A DNA stretch of 60,043 bases from Candidatus Zixiibacteriota bacterium (lineage in GTDB: Bacteria; RBG-13-66-14; B26-G2; WVWN01): NCBI GenBank assembly GCA_030613505.1, contig JAUWLW010000014.1, forward strand, positions 1 to 60,043, written 5' to 3'. Numbering within the stretch: the first letter of the stretch is position 1; the number at the start of each line of letters is the position of its first letter. The position numbers and the translations under genes are program-made. The notes under the pieces were generated by a model, which was given only the letters and a program-made list of their open reading frames with translations, did not search any database and was not told where the DNA came from. Of the stretch, positions 40,974 to 49,948 are shown in pieces.

Positions 40974-43310
40974 TTATTCGTCGCGGAACCGGACGATCGT
41001 TACGCCCTCGTTGCCGCCCGGGCCCGGGCCGTACGAGGCCGCCGCGGCGTGGGTCCGCAAGAATTGCCGTATCCCGTCGCGGAGGCGGCCGGTTCCGTGG
41101 CCGTGGATTATCTCCACCCTCGGCATCTGCGCCGCGACCGCACGGTCGAGGTACGTCGCGAGCTCGAGGAGGGCTTCCTCCACGGCGTAGCCGATGAGGT
41201 TCAGGCTCGGCCGCACGTCTCCTTCAATGGATACTTTTACGCGGCCGGGCTTCGGCCGCCCGGCCGCGGGTGCGAGGTCGGCCAGGTCGACCCACGCCTC
41301 CACGCCGCCGAAGAGGACGCGCGCGCGCCCCTTCGCGGCGTCCACCTCGGCGCCCTGCCCCTTGGTCGCCGTGCCCCGCACCGTCGCCCACGAGCCTTCG
41401 GCGACGGCGCCGGCGGGTTCGGCCCCGGCTTCGGCTCGAGCAGCGAGCCGTTCCCGGTTCGCGGCGGCGGTTTTTTCCGCCTCGAGCAGCTTCCGCCGCT
41501 GCTCCTCGGCCGCGGCGACGTCGGCCTTTTCGCGCAGCTCGCGGATGATAAGGTTGGCCTGCTGCCGGGCCTCGCGCATTATCTTCGCCGCCTCGCCGTA
41601 CGCCTCCTCGCGCAGACGGGCCTCGCTAACCTCGTACCGTCGCCGTTCTTCCTCGAGCGCTGCGAGGTTGGTTTCGTAGGCCGCTTTCAAAGCCGCCAGC
41701 TCGTCCGTCAGGGCGGCGGCTTCCGTCTCCCGCCTCTCGAGCCGCGCGAGCAATTCGTGTAGGGACACCTCTTCGTCTCCGAGGGCGCTCAAGACCTCCG
41801 CTATTACGTCCTTGGGGAAGGCGAGGCGCTCGAGTATGGCCACGGCCTCGCTCGTGCCGGGGCGGCCGGTCTTCAACTCGTACTTGGGTCGGAGGGTGGC
41901 GGCGTCGAAGTCCACCGCGGCGTTGACGAAGCCGTCCTCGTCCAGGGCGAACTTTTTGAGCTCGTCGTAGTGGGTGGTGCAGGCCACGCGGGCGCCGCGG
42001 CTTTTCAGGTGGTGGAGGACCGTGGTCGCGATAGCGGCGCCGTATTTGGGCGACGTGCCGACGCCGACCTCGTCCAGCAATACCAGCGACCGTTCGCCCG
42101 CCGCCTCCAGGAACCGCCCTATGTTCGTCATGTGGGCCGTGAACGTGCTGAGGTTTCCCTCGATGGACGACTCGTCGCCGACGTCGGCGAAGATTTCGTC
42201 GAAGCTGCCCACGGTGCTACCCTCCGAGGCCGGGACCGGGACGCCGGCCAGCGCCATCGCGGTAAGCAGGCCCGCGGTCTTGAGGGCGACGGTCTTGCCG
42301 CCGTTGTTGGGACCGGAGATGACCATCCCCACGTAGCCGTCGCCCAGCGCGAAGTCTATGGGCACGACTTCTTCCGGCGTCCGCGACGCCAACAGCAGCG
42401 GGTGCTTGGCGGCCAGGAGCGAGAGAACGGGTTCCGGTGCTACGGTGGGCGTCGTGCAGCCGTAGGCCAGGCCGTAGCCGGCGCGCGCGGCGACGAAGTC
42501 CAGCTCGGCCAACAGCTCGACGTCGAGCGTGAGTGCGTCCCGTTCGGCGGCGCATCGCGCCGACAGCGCGCGCAGGATGCGCTCCACCTCGGCCTGTTCC
42601 GCCGCCGTCAGACCCTCCAGCTCGTTGTTGAGCGCGACCACCGACATCGGTTCGACGAAGGCGGTCACGCCGCTCCCGGAGTGGGCGTGGACGATGCCCC
42701 GCACGGCGCCCATGGAATCGGTGCGCACCGGGAGGACGTAGCGGCCGCCGCGTTGCGTCACTATGGGCTCGCGCAGCGCCCGCTTTATTTTGGGAGAGTT
42801 GAGCAGCCGCTCGAGCGCCGCTTGGATCTGTTCCCGCTTGGCCGCTACCTTCTTGCGGAGTTGGGCAAGCGTGGGCGTGGCGTCGTCGCGGACGAGGCCG
42901 TCGTCGTCTACCTGGCGCGTTATTTCGTCCGCTACCTCGCGAAGCGGCTCGAGCGAAGACGCGTACGCCGCCAGATTGGGATAGTCGCCTTCGGCCTGGA
43001 AAACCTTTCTCGCGCGCGCCGCGGCGGCCAGGAAGTCGCGGATTTGGACAAGCTCGGCGCCCGCGATGACGCCCTCCAGCTCGAGCCTCTTCAGCAGCGG
43101 CCTGACGTCCGACAAGCCCGACAGCGGTATATCCTCGCCCGAAGACGCGTGCGCCATCATCTCGGCGGCCTCCGCCAGACGACGGGCGGCGGCCGCGGCG
43201 TCCGGCGCCATGGCCCGGGCACGCTCGGCCCCCAGCGGCGAGAACGCGTACGACGCCACCGCCTCGCGGATGCGGCCGAACTCCAGCGCTTTGAGCGAAC
43301 TTTCGTCCAT
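40974..43310 (-). CDS. mutS2: MutS2 family ATPase/endonuclease
   Basis: A 778-residue protein. Walker A is GPNNGGKTVALKT, followed by FADVGDESSIEGNLSTFTAHM and LVLLDEVGVGTSP (Walker B) and TTHYDELK. After a long coiled coil comes a KOW-like segment (EGSWATVRGTATKGQGAEV) and the C-terminal Smr endonuclease domain with IIHGHGTGRLRDGIRQFL. MutS2 acts on recombination intermediates or collided ribosomes. I chose the ATG at 43310 (MDESSLKALEFG), the standard N-terminus, over an upstream ATG at 43346 that lacks support. Confidence 0.95.
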   Translation of the reverse strand: MDESSLKALEFGRIREAVASYAFSPLGAERARAMAPDAAAAARRLAEAAEMMAHASSGEDIPLSGLSDVRPLLKRLELEGVIAGAELVQIRDFLAAAARARKVFQAEGDYPNLAAYASSLEPLREVADEITRQVDDDGLVRDDATPTLAQLRKKVAAKREQIQAALERLLNSPKIKRALREPIVTQRGGRYVLPVRTDSMGAVRGIVHAHSGSGVTAFVEPMSVVALNNELEGLTAAEQAEVERILRALSARCAAERDALTLDVELLAELDFVAARAGYGLAYGCTTPTVAPEPVLSLLAAKHPLLLASRTPEEVVPIDFALGDGYVGMVISGPNNGGKTVALKTAGLLTAMALAGVPVPASEGSTVGSFDEIFADVGDESSIEGNLSTFTAHMTNIGRFLEAAGERSLVLLDEVGVGTSPKYGAAIATTVLHHLKSRGARVACTTHYDELKKFALDEDGFVNAAVDFDAATLRPKYELKTGRPGTSEAVAILERLAFPKDVIAEVLSALGDEEVSLHELLARLERRETEAAALTDELAALKAAYETNLAALEEERRRYEVSEARLREEAYGEAAKIMREARQQANLIIRELREKADVAAAEEQRRKLLEAEKTAAANRERLAARAEAGAEPAGAVAEGSWATVRGTATKGQGAEVDAAKGRARVLFGGVEAWVDLADLAPAAGRPKPGRVKVSIEGDVRPSLNLIGYAVEEALLELATYLDRAVAAQMPRVEIIHGHGTGRLRDGIRQFLRTHAAAASYGPGPGGNEGVTIVRFRDE

Positions 43311-43482
43311 CGGCGAAAGTATACCATATCGATAAAATACCCGCAAACTCGCGTATTCCTAATAATTCGTACGAAGGCGCGCGGGCGCGCGCTCGCCCGG
43401 GCGAAGGGGCTAAATCGGCTGGCCTCTATTCGCCGTGACTATTTGATAATGATAGAGTTGCAGGGAAACGCGATTTTTTCAC

Positions 43483-43511
43483 TTGACGTCCGAGGTCGTT
43501 TTTAATATATT
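43483..43511 (+). promoter_or_regulatory. Strong sigma-70 promoter of the ncRNA/porin leader
   Basis: TTGACG (43483-43488), a 17-nt spacer and TATATT (43506-43511). Confidence 0.68.
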
Positions 43512-43517
43512 AACGCT

Positions 43518-43648
43518 TGGTAGGGTAGTTTAAACGGGACGTGTGCCAACGGCGAAAACGCAAACGAGCCCTCGATGCCCTCGACACTGTGCCGAGGACC
43601 GGGGGCTATATTCTTAGTTTTTTTACCCGCGTAGCGGGTTTTTTTTAG
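43518..43648 (+). ncRNA. Candidate structured ncRNA or terminator-controlled leader
   Basis: A ~130-nt transcript is predicted from the promoter at 43483 to the intrinsic terminator at 43625. It has no convincing ORF. Its middle (~43567-43607) can fold into a two-part hairpin: outer AGCCCTCG / CGGGGGCT, inner CCTCG / CGAGG with a 9-nt loop. It may be a free small RNA or a leader that conditionally terminates before the porin gene. No known riboswitch was recognised. The limits are estimates. Confidence 0.45.
43625..43648 (+). terminator. Intrinsic terminator upstream of porin 1
   Basis: ACCCGC / GCGGGT perfect 6-bp stem, GTA loop, then eight T. It lies after a 130-nt structured region rather than after a coding gene on this strand. 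Confidence 0.88.
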
Positions 43649-43748
43649 AATAAGTATCCGTGGCGTGTAGGATTAGGCGTGCGAGGCCGTAGGTTGCCTC
43701 AAAGCGCTCACGCCGTTGTTTAACTTAACCGAAGGAGAAAGGAAAGCT

Positions 43749-44903
43749 ATGAAGACGACCAAGCCATTGCTCTTAGCGTTTGTCGCGGCGGCGCTGGCGG
43801 CGTCCGTCGCGTGGGCCGATTCGTTCGAGCCCCCGGAGCTTTCAGGTACCGTCTTTACCTACTACCGCACCGACCTCACAAGCAAGGAGGAGTCGTACCA
43901 GGAAGGGGCCAACGAGTTCGGCGTCGACCGCGTGTACATTAACGCCATGGGCGCGGTAACGGAGAAATTCCACTACCGCGTTACGGCGGACGTGGGTCGA
44001 AAAGAAGATATTTATTATACGTACGACCTCTACCTAGACCCGGTTTCAGGTGAGTATTCGCTCGTCGAAACTCGGCACACGAGAAGAGGCGGCCTCGACT
44101 TCTTCGCCAAGTTCGCATACGTCGACGTCCGCGACGTTATACCGCACCACAGCATTTACGGCGGCATCGAGAAGATGCCGTGGGCCCTCTACGAGGAAGA
44201 CGTCTGGGGTTGGCGCGTCCTGCGCGAGGTGGCAACTGACGACCGCGGGTGGGTAACGACTTCCGACCTCGGCTTCGGCGTCGGCGGCGAGTTCGCCAAC
44301 GGCCTTATTCGACATCACCTGACGTACACCAACGGCGCCGGCTACAAGAACCCCGAGGGCGGCCTTTCCGGCAAGGCCGTAGAGTACCGCTTTTCGCTCT
44401 TCCCGCTAGTTTCGGACGAGGCGTGGGCCGGGGTCTCGATTAACGCCGTCGCCAAGTTAGATAACCTCGGCGAGAAGGTGGCGGAAGGCGCCGCCAAGGA
44501 CCCGGTAAACATTTACGGCGGCCTGTTGGGCCTCAAGCACGAGTTCGTGAGCTTCGGCGGCGGCTACTTCATGCGGTCGCGGGGCGAAGACGACGAGCTC
44601 GCCGGTACCACGAAGGTGGACGGCAACATCATGACGGCGTACGCCACGGGCCACTTCCGCGTATCGGAGGGCATGACTCTCCATCCCTTAGTCCGCTACG
44701 ACCAGATCGAGCCTAATAAAGACCAGGACGACGACGAGCGGACCCTCCTCATCGGCGGCGTCGGCCTCAAGTTCTTCGACGACAAGCTCGCGCTCATACC
44801 CAACTACCAGACGGAATCTTACAAAGCGCTTAACGAGTTCCTCGAGCTCGAGGACAAGTCCAACGACTACGTATACCTCCACTGCCAGTGGGACTGGATG
44901 TAG
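43749..44903 (+). CDS. Putative outer-membrane porin (copy 1), 384 aa
   Basis: A signal peptide (~residues 1-24, ending SVAWA) is followed by alternating Tyr/Gly beta-strand segments and a C-terminal aromatic end (YLHCQWDWM), the pattern of a beta-barrel. Recognisable repeats are FHYRVTADVG, GVGGEFANGL and YFMRSRGED. It is ~75% like the gene at 44966 by eye. I chose ATG 43749 because aaggag precedes it. Its position before pstSCAB suggests a phosphate- or anion-selective porin, an inference; the family is not named. Confidence 0.75.
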   Translation: MKTTKPLLLAFVAAALAASVAWADSFEPPELSGTVFTYYRTDLTSKEESYQEGANEFGVDRVYINAMGAVTEKFHYRVTADVGRKEDIYYTYDLYLDPVSGEYSLVETRHTRRGGLDFFAKFAYVDVRDVIPHHSIYGGIEKMPWALYEEDVWGWRVLREVATDDRGWVTTSDLGFGVGGEFANGLIRHHLTYTNGAGYKNPEGGLSGKAVEYRFSLFPLVSDEAWAGVSINAVAKLDNLGEKVAEGAAKDPVNIYGGLLGLKHEFVSFGGGYFMRSRGEDDELAGTTKVDGNIMTAYATGHFRVSEGMTLHPLVRYDQIEPNKDQDDDERTLLIGGVGLKFFDDKLALIPNYQTESYKALNEFLELEDKSNDYVYLHCQWDWM

Positions 44904-45009
44904 ACGCGGCTTAAGGCGGTGTTATGCGGCCGGCGGCCGGTAAAGCGAAGTAGGAGTACCAGGTAATGAAAAAGATATACTTAGTCGCGGCTTTATCGGC
45001 CGCCGCGTG
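44875..45009. repeat. Repeat around porin 1 / porin 2 junction
   Basis: The end of porin 1, the 62-nt intergenic and the signal-peptide start of porin 2 resemble 46135-46262 (end of porin 2, intergenic, start of pstS). Shared elements are CACTGCCAGTGGGACTGG, GGCCGGTAAAGCGAAGTAGG and GCGGCTTTATCGGCCGCCGC. Confidence 0.85.
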
Positions 45010-46156
45010 GGCCTATGCGTGCGAGCCCCCGGAGCTTTCGGGTACCATCTTTACCTACTACCGCTACGACCTCACTAACAAGGAGGAGTCGTACCAGGAA
45101 GGGGCCAACGAGTTCGGCGTCGACCGCGTGTACGTCAACGTCAAGGGCGCGGTAACGGAGAAATTCCACTACCGCGTCACGGCCGACGTGGGGCGAGAAT
45201 ATGATATTTATTATACGTACGAGCTCGTACAAGACCCGGTTTCAGGCGAGTATTCGCTCGTGGAAACGCAGCACACGAAAAGAGGCGGCCTCGGCTTCTT
45301 CGCCAAGTACGCGTACGTTGACGTACGCGACGTCATACCGCGCCACAGCATCTACGGCGGCATCGAGAAGACGCCGTGGATTAGTTACGAACAGAACGAG
45401 TACTGGGGTTGGCGGGTCATCCGCAAGGTGGCGGTCAGCGATCGGAATTACGCTACGAGTTCCGACCTCGGCTTAGGCGTCGGCGGCGAGTTCGCCAACG
45501 GCCTTATTCAACATCACGTGACGTACACCAACGGCGCCGGCTACAAGAACCCCGAGGACGGCCTTTCCGGTAAGGCCGTGGCGTACCGCTTTTCGCTCTT
45601 CCCGCTGGTTTCGAACGAGGCGTGGGCGGGACTCTCCGTCAACGCTTTCGTCAAGTTGGACAACCTGGGCGAGAAGGTCCCGCCGAGACAGGAAGACCCG
45701 GCCTTGGGGCCGTTGGCGGACGGGGCGAAAAACCCCGTTACGATTTACGGCGGCCTTTTAGGCCTTAAGCACGAGTTCGTGAGCTTCGGCGGCGGCTACT
45801 TCATGAGGTCCCGCGGTGAGGACGTCGACCCCGTCCCCGGGCTGGCCAATTCCGGGACGTCAAAAGTAGAAGGCAACATTATGACGGCGTACGCCACGGG
45901 CCACTTCCGCGTATCGGAGGGTATGACTCTCCACCCGTTGGTCCGCTACGACATGCGCGAGCCCAACAAGGATAAAGACGACGACGAGCGGACCCTCCTC
46001 ATCGGCGGCGTAGGCCTCAAGTTCTTCGACGACAAGCTCGCCCTCATACCTAATTACCAGACGGAATCGTATAAGGTGTCCGACGAGGTGTCGCAGACCA
46101 CCGAGGACAAGTCGATAGACTATGTCTACCTCCACTGTCAGTGGGACTGGATGTAG
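44966..46156 (+). CDS. Putative outer-membrane porin (copy 2), 396 aa
   Basis: A paralogue of the 43749 porin over the mature domain, including CEPPELSGT and the same YLHCQWDWM end. An extra loop is present around residues 235-245 (PPRQEDPALGPLADG). Unlike porin 1, its signal peptide MKKIYLVAALSAAAWAYAC is that of the downstream PstS, and the upstream DNA is also PstS-like. It has a Cys next to the cleavage region that may be a relic of the PstS lipobox. The gene probably arose when a duplication joined the pstS leader to the porin body. Confidence 0.78.
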   Translation: MKKIYLVAALSAAAWAYACEPPELSGTIFTYYRYDLTNKEESYQEGANEFGVDRVYVNVKGAVTEKFHYRVTADVGREYDIYYTYELVQDPVSGEYSLVETQHTKRGGLGFFAKYAYVDVRDVIPRHSIYGGIEKTPWISYEQNEYWGWRVIRKVAVSDRNYATSSDLGLGVGGEFANGLIQHHVTYTNGAGYKNPEDGLSGKAVAYRFSLFPLVSNEAWAGLSVNAFVKLDNLGEKVPPRQEDPALGPLADGAKNPVTIYGGLLGLKHEFVSFGGGYFMRSRGEDVDPVPGLANSGTSKVEGNIMTAYATGHFRVSEGMTLHPLVRYDMREPNKDKDDDERTLLIGGVGLKFFDDKLALIPNYQTESYKVSDEVSQTTEDKSIDYVYLHCQWDWM

Positions 46157-46262
46157 CCGCGGCGTAAGGCGGCTCTGCGCGCCGGGCGGCCGGTAAAGCG
46201 AAGTAGGAGCAGTAAGCAATGAAAAAGATATACGCAATAGCGGCTTTATCGGCCGCCGCGTT
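46135..46262. repeat. Repeat around porin 2 / pstS junction
   Basis: Partner of the repeat at 44875-45009. It covers the end of porin 2, the intergenic ribosome-site region and the first codons of pstS. Confidence 0.85.
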
Positions 46263-47103
46263 GGCCGCCTTGCCCGGCGGTTGTCGGAAGGGCGAGGAAG
46301 CCGACACCATCCAGGTGAAGGGCTCCGATACGCTACTCATGCTCAGCCAGCGTTGGGCGGAGGCGTTCATGGACGAGAACCCGGAGGCCGTGGTCCAGGT
46401 TACGGGCGGCGGCTCCGGCGTCGGCTTTACGGCCTTAATCGAGGGCACGACCGACGTCGCCAACGCCTCGCGCCCCATTAGGGATGAGGAGCTCGAGGGA
46501 GCCGCGGCCAAGGGCGTCGACGTGAACGAGATCGCCGTGGCCGTGGACGGCGTGTGCTTCATCGTGCACCCCTCCAACCCGCTCGAGGAGCTCACCGTCG
46601 ACCAGCTGGGCGACATCTACCGCGGCGAGGCCAAGGACTGGAGCGCGTTCGGCGGCGCCGGCAAGATTATGTGCTACGGCCGCCAGTCCACGTCCGGAAC
46701 CTACGACTTCGTGAAAACGCACGTCCTCAATAAAGACGACTACCGCGTCGACATCCAGGAGATGCAGGGCAACGCGCTTCTCTGCGACTCGGTCGCCCGA
46801 GACGTGAACGGCGTCGCGTACGTCGCCTACGGCTATGCCGCGAAGCACGACGACGTGAAGATCCTGGCGGTTAAAAAAGACGACGACGACGCCGCGGTCA
46901 AGCCGATCCACGAGGCCGTAAGCTCGATGGAATACCCCATCAGCCGCTACCTCTTCTGTTATATCGACGGTAAGCCCGAGGGCGTGGCCAAAGCGTTCCT
47001 CGCCTTCGCGCTATCCGACGAGGGTCAGGCCTTGGTGGAAGAGGTGGAGTACGTCCGCTTGTCCCGGGGCAAACTTAGCGAAAGCCGGGCCGCGCTCGAG
47101 TAA
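46219..47103 (+). CDS. pstS: Phosphate ABC transporter substrate-binding lipoprotein
   Basis: A 294-residue PstS-type protein that captures phosphate for PstCA. The lipobox LPGGC (Cys ~22) makes it a lipoprotein. The mature domain starts IQVKGSDTLLMLSQRWAE, with TGGGSGVGFTALIEGTTDVANASRPI (phosphate site with G-S and T-D), YGRQSTSGTYDF, and NGVAYVAYGYA. A good ribosome site lies upstream. It heads a pstS-C-A-B-phoU operon and its leader sequence is shared with the porin before it. Confidence 0.92.
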   Translation: MKKIYAIAALSAAALAALPGGCRKGEEADTIQVKGSDTLLMLSQRWAEAFMDENPEAVVQVTGGGSGVGFTALIEGTTDVANASRPIRDEELEGAAAKGVDVNEIAVAVDGVCFIVHPSNPLEELTVDQLGDIYRGEAKDWSAFGGAGKIMCYGRQSTSGTYDFVKTHVLNKDDYRVDIQEMQGNALLCDSVARDVNGVAYVAYGYAAKHDDVKILAVKKDDDDAAVKPIHEAVSSMEYPISRYLFCYIDGKPEGVAKAFLAFALSDEGQALVEEVEYVRLSRGKLSESRAALE

Positions 47104-47220
47104 GTCTTGCGGCCCATAAGCGGTAATAAGCCGGGCGAGAATAACGCGGAATATTAATTTACTGCTCGGGCCGGGGCGCCTCGGCCGCCCGGCGGGCCGT
47201 CTTTACGTCGAAGAGGCGTT

Positions 47221-48255
47221 ATGGACCGTAGCCCGACAAGATATTTAAAGTACGCGCTCCCGGCGGCGATGATATTGCTGTCTTTCGCCGTCGCGGGCGT
47301 TATCGGGTGGCTTCTCTTCTGGGGCGGTTTGGCGGCGCTGGGCGGCCAGCTCGCGAACCGCGTCGCGGCCCGCTTCATCCCCCAAAAAGCGCGAGAGGCT
47401 TTCGTAAACACCTTGATTACCGTCGCCGGGTATTCCGCGATCGTGATCATCGTTTTTATCTTCCTTTTCATTTTTAAAGAAGGCTTGACCGCGTTCCGGG
47501 CGGTCCCGGCGGGCGAATTTCTAAAGAAGGTCTGGCAGCCGGCGGCGGAGGTCCCGAAGTACGGCATACTCCCCCTCGTGACCGGGACCGTCATGGTCAC
47601 CGCTATCGCGATGGCGGCCGCAATCCCGCTCGGGCTGGGGACGGCCATATACCTCTCGGAAGTGGCGGGCAGCCGCGAACGGGAGATAGTGAAACCGGTG
47701 GTGGAACTTTTGTCGGCTATTCCCTCCGTCGTCTACGGCCTTCTTGGGATGGTCGTGCTGGGCGACGTTATCCCGCGGATAACGGGGACGCCGTTCCGCC
47801 TCAACGCCGTCAACGGCGGCGTGGTGCTGGCCATAATGCTGACGCCCATGCTCGCCTCGCTGGCGGAGGACGCGCTGTACAGCGTGCCGCGGTCGTACCG
47901 GGTGGCGGCGTTCGCGCTGGGCGCGACGAGGTGGGAGACGATAAGGCGAACGGTGGTGCCGGCGGCGGCCTCGGGCGTTACGGCCGCGATCCTGTTGTCG
48001 GTGGCGCGGACGCTGGGCGAGACTATGGCGGTCCTCCTGGCTACCGGGAATATGGCGGCCTTTACCGGTAACCCGCTTTCGTCGGTGCGCACCATGACGG
48101 CGACTATAGCCATCGAGATGGGCGACGCCGTCTTCGGCGGCGAGCACTATCACGTCCTCTTCGCGTTGGGGGTGGTTCTGTTTTCGATAACGTTCGTCGT
48201 GAATCTAATCTCGCAGGTGATTATGGACCGTTTCGCGCGAAGGTTCAAGGGGTAG
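47221..48255 (+). CDS. pstC: Phosphate ABC transporter permease PstC
   Basis: A 344-residue inner-membrane permease. After two N-terminal hydrophobic stretches come GTVMVTAIAMAAAIPLGLGTAIYLSE and the ABC-interaction (EAA-like) loop VPRSYRVAAFALGATRWETIRRTVVP, with IPSVVYGLLGMVVLG between them. About eight membrane segments in all. The N-terminal ~60 residues are longer than in many PstC. It is encoded 4 nt before pstA. Confidence 0.93.
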   Translation: MDRSPTRYLKYALPAAMILLSFAVAGVIGWLLFWGGLAALGGQLANRVAARFIPQKAREAFVNTLITVAGYSAIVIIVFIFLFIFKEGLTAFRAVPAGEFLKKVWQPAAEVPKYGILPLVTGTVMVTAIAMAAAIPLGLGTAIYLSEVAGSREREIVKPVVELLSAIPSVVYGLLGMVVLGDVIPRITGTPFRLNAVNGGVVLAIMLTPMLASLAEDALYSVPRSYRVAAFALGATRWETIRRTVVPAAASGVTAAILLSVARTLGETMAVLLATGNMAAFTGNPLSSVRTMTATIAIEMGDAVFGGEHYHVLFALGVVLFSITFVVNLISQVIMDRFARRFKG

Positions 48256-48259
48256 GCGG

Positions 48260-49153
48260 TTGCCCGGCGCGACCAGAGCGGCCGTAAAACCCGGCTTGAC
48301 GGCGGGGCGGAAGGTCGCGAACGCCGTGATGAAGCAGGTCTTCCGCGTCCTCACGTATCTGGTAGTCGCGGTCTTCGGCGGCATCGTCGTCTACATCGTC
48401 GTGCGCGCGCTGCCGGTGTTGAGCCTGACCTTCATTACGCAACCGCCCCGCGACGGCATGCTGGCGGGCGGCGTGTCGACGTGCATTTACGGGACGGTGG
48501 CGCTCTTGATGTTGACGTCGGTCTTCGCCGTTCCGTTGGGCGTCGCCGCCGCCATTTACGTAAATGAGTTTATCGGTTGGGGCAAAAGGGCGCGCTTGAT
48601 ACGGGCGGCGGTGAACAACCTCGCCGGCGTGCCCTCCATCGTCTTCGGCCTCTTCGGCCTCGCTTTCTTCGTCGTCTTCCTCAAGATAGGGGCGTCGATT
48701 CTGGCGGCCTCGCTCACGCTGGCCGTCGTCGTATTCCCCATCGTCATCGTCTCGACGGAGGAGGCGCTGAAAGCTGTGCCGCGCGATTACCGCCTGGGCT
48801 CCGCGGCGCTGGGCGCGACGCGCTGGCAGACCATCTCGCGGGTGACGGTGCCGCAGGCCATCCCGGGCATAATAACGGGGATGATACTTTCGATAGGCCG
48901 CATCGCCGGCGAGACCGCGCCCATACTATTCACCGGCGCCGCGTTCTACCTTCCCCGCCTGCCGGACCATCCCCGGGAGCAGTTTATGGAGCTGTCCTAC
49001 CACAGCTTCGCCATGGCGACGCAGTCCTCGGACATTACGAAGTCGATGCCGATAGCGTTCGGGACGGCCTTCGTCCTGTTGGTACTCGTCTTCGCTTTCA
49101 ACCTTGTGGGGATACTCTACCGCGCCCGGCTGAGGAGAAAGCGGGCATGGTAG
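48260..49153 (+). CDS. pstA: Phosphate ABC transporter permease PstA
   Basis: A 297-residue permease partner of PstC, with six membrane segments, the EAA loop [32 protein letters not shown] and [15 protein letters not shown]. It starts with TTG 4 nt after the pstC stop, with gggtaggcgg upstream. The last 7 nt overlap pstB, so translation is coupled. Confidence 0.93.
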   Translation: MPGATRAAVKPGLTAGRKVANAVMKQVFRVLTYLVVAVFGGIVVYIVVRALPVLSLTFITQPPRDGMLAGGVSTCIYGTVALLMLTSVFAVPLGVAAAIYVNEFIGWGKRARLIRAAVNNLAGVPSIVFGLFGLAFFVVFLKIGASILAASLTLAVVVFPIVIVSTEEALKAVPRDYRLGSAALGATRWQTISRVTVPQAIPGIITGMILSIGRIAGETAPILFTGAAFYLPRLPDHPREQFMELSYHSFAMATQSSDITKSMPIAFGTAFVLLVLVFAFNLVGILYRARLRRKRAW

Positions 49154-49905
49154 CGACGGTAGTAAAATACGAAGGCTTTTCTTTTTGGTACGGCGATTTC
49201 CAGGCGCTTTACGACGTCGACCTCGACGTCGCGCCGCGGTCCGTCGTGGCGATTATCGGCCCTTCCGGTTGCGGCAAATCGACGCTTATCAAGTCCGTGA
49301 ATCGCATCGCGGAGCTGGAGGCCAAGGTACGCGTCGACGGTAAAATACTCTTGGAGGGGGAGGATATCTACGCGCCGGGGGTGGACCTCGTATCGCTGCG
49401 GCGCCGCGTCGGCATGGTCTTCCAGAAGCCCAACCCCTTCCCGATGTCTGTCTTCGACAACGTCGCGTACGGGCCCAAACTTTTCGGCGTGACGAGAAGG
49501 GGGGGGCTGGAGGCCGTGGTGGAGGAATCGCTCAAGCGCGCCGCTCTTTGGCCGGAGGTCCGCGACCGCTTGCGAACGTCCGCGCTGCGTCTTTCGGGGG
49601 GCCAGCAGCAGCGCTTGTGCATCGCCCGCTGCCTCGCGGTCGAGCCGGGCGTGCTGTTGATGGACGAGCCGGCGGCCTCCCTCGACCCGACGTCGACCCA
49701 GAAGATCGAGGATTTAATAATTGAACTTAAGGGAAAATATACTATCATTATAGTGACGCACAACATGCAGCAGGCCGCGCGGATATCGGGCCGAACGGCC
49801 TTCTTGCTCGACGGCCGGCTGGTCGAGGTCAACGACACCGAGGCCATGTTCACCCGGCCCGATAACAAGCTGACCGAGGATTACATCACCGGCCGCTTCG
49901 GCTAG
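49147..49905 (+). CDS. pstB: Phosphate ABC transporter ATPase PstB
   Basis: A 252-residue ABC ATPase powering phosphate import. Walker [10 protein letters not shown], a Q-loop QKPNPFPMS (the PstB-specific form), signature LSGGQQQR, Walker [13 protein letters not shown] and the H-loop VTHNM are complete. It starts at ATG 49147 inside the pstA stop. Confidence 0.97.
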   Translation: MVATVVKYEGFSFWYGDFQALYDVDLDVAPRSVVAIIGPSGCGKSTLIKSVNRIAELEAKVRVDGKILLEGEDIYAPGVDLVSLRRRVGMVFQKPNPFPMSVFDNVAYGPKLFGVTRRGGLEAVVEESLKRAALWPEVRDRLRTSALRLSGGQQQRLCIARCLAVEPGVLLMDEPAASLDPTSTQKIEDLIIELKGKYTIIIVTHNMQQAARISGRTAFLLDGRLVEVNDTEAMFTRPDNKLTEDYITGRFG

Positions 49906-49948
49906 GCCGGAGCGAGTCTTGCAATAGTTAAAGGTCGAAGGCGGCGTT

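Larger units (their letters stand above)
43311..43748. other. Intergenic region before the porins
   Basis: 438 bases with no protein gene. Within it are a good promoter (43483-43511), a structured RNA candidate and a terminator, all described separately. The 100 nt after the terminator (43649-43748) lead to the porin with a ribosome site but no clear second promoter. Confidence 0.6.
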
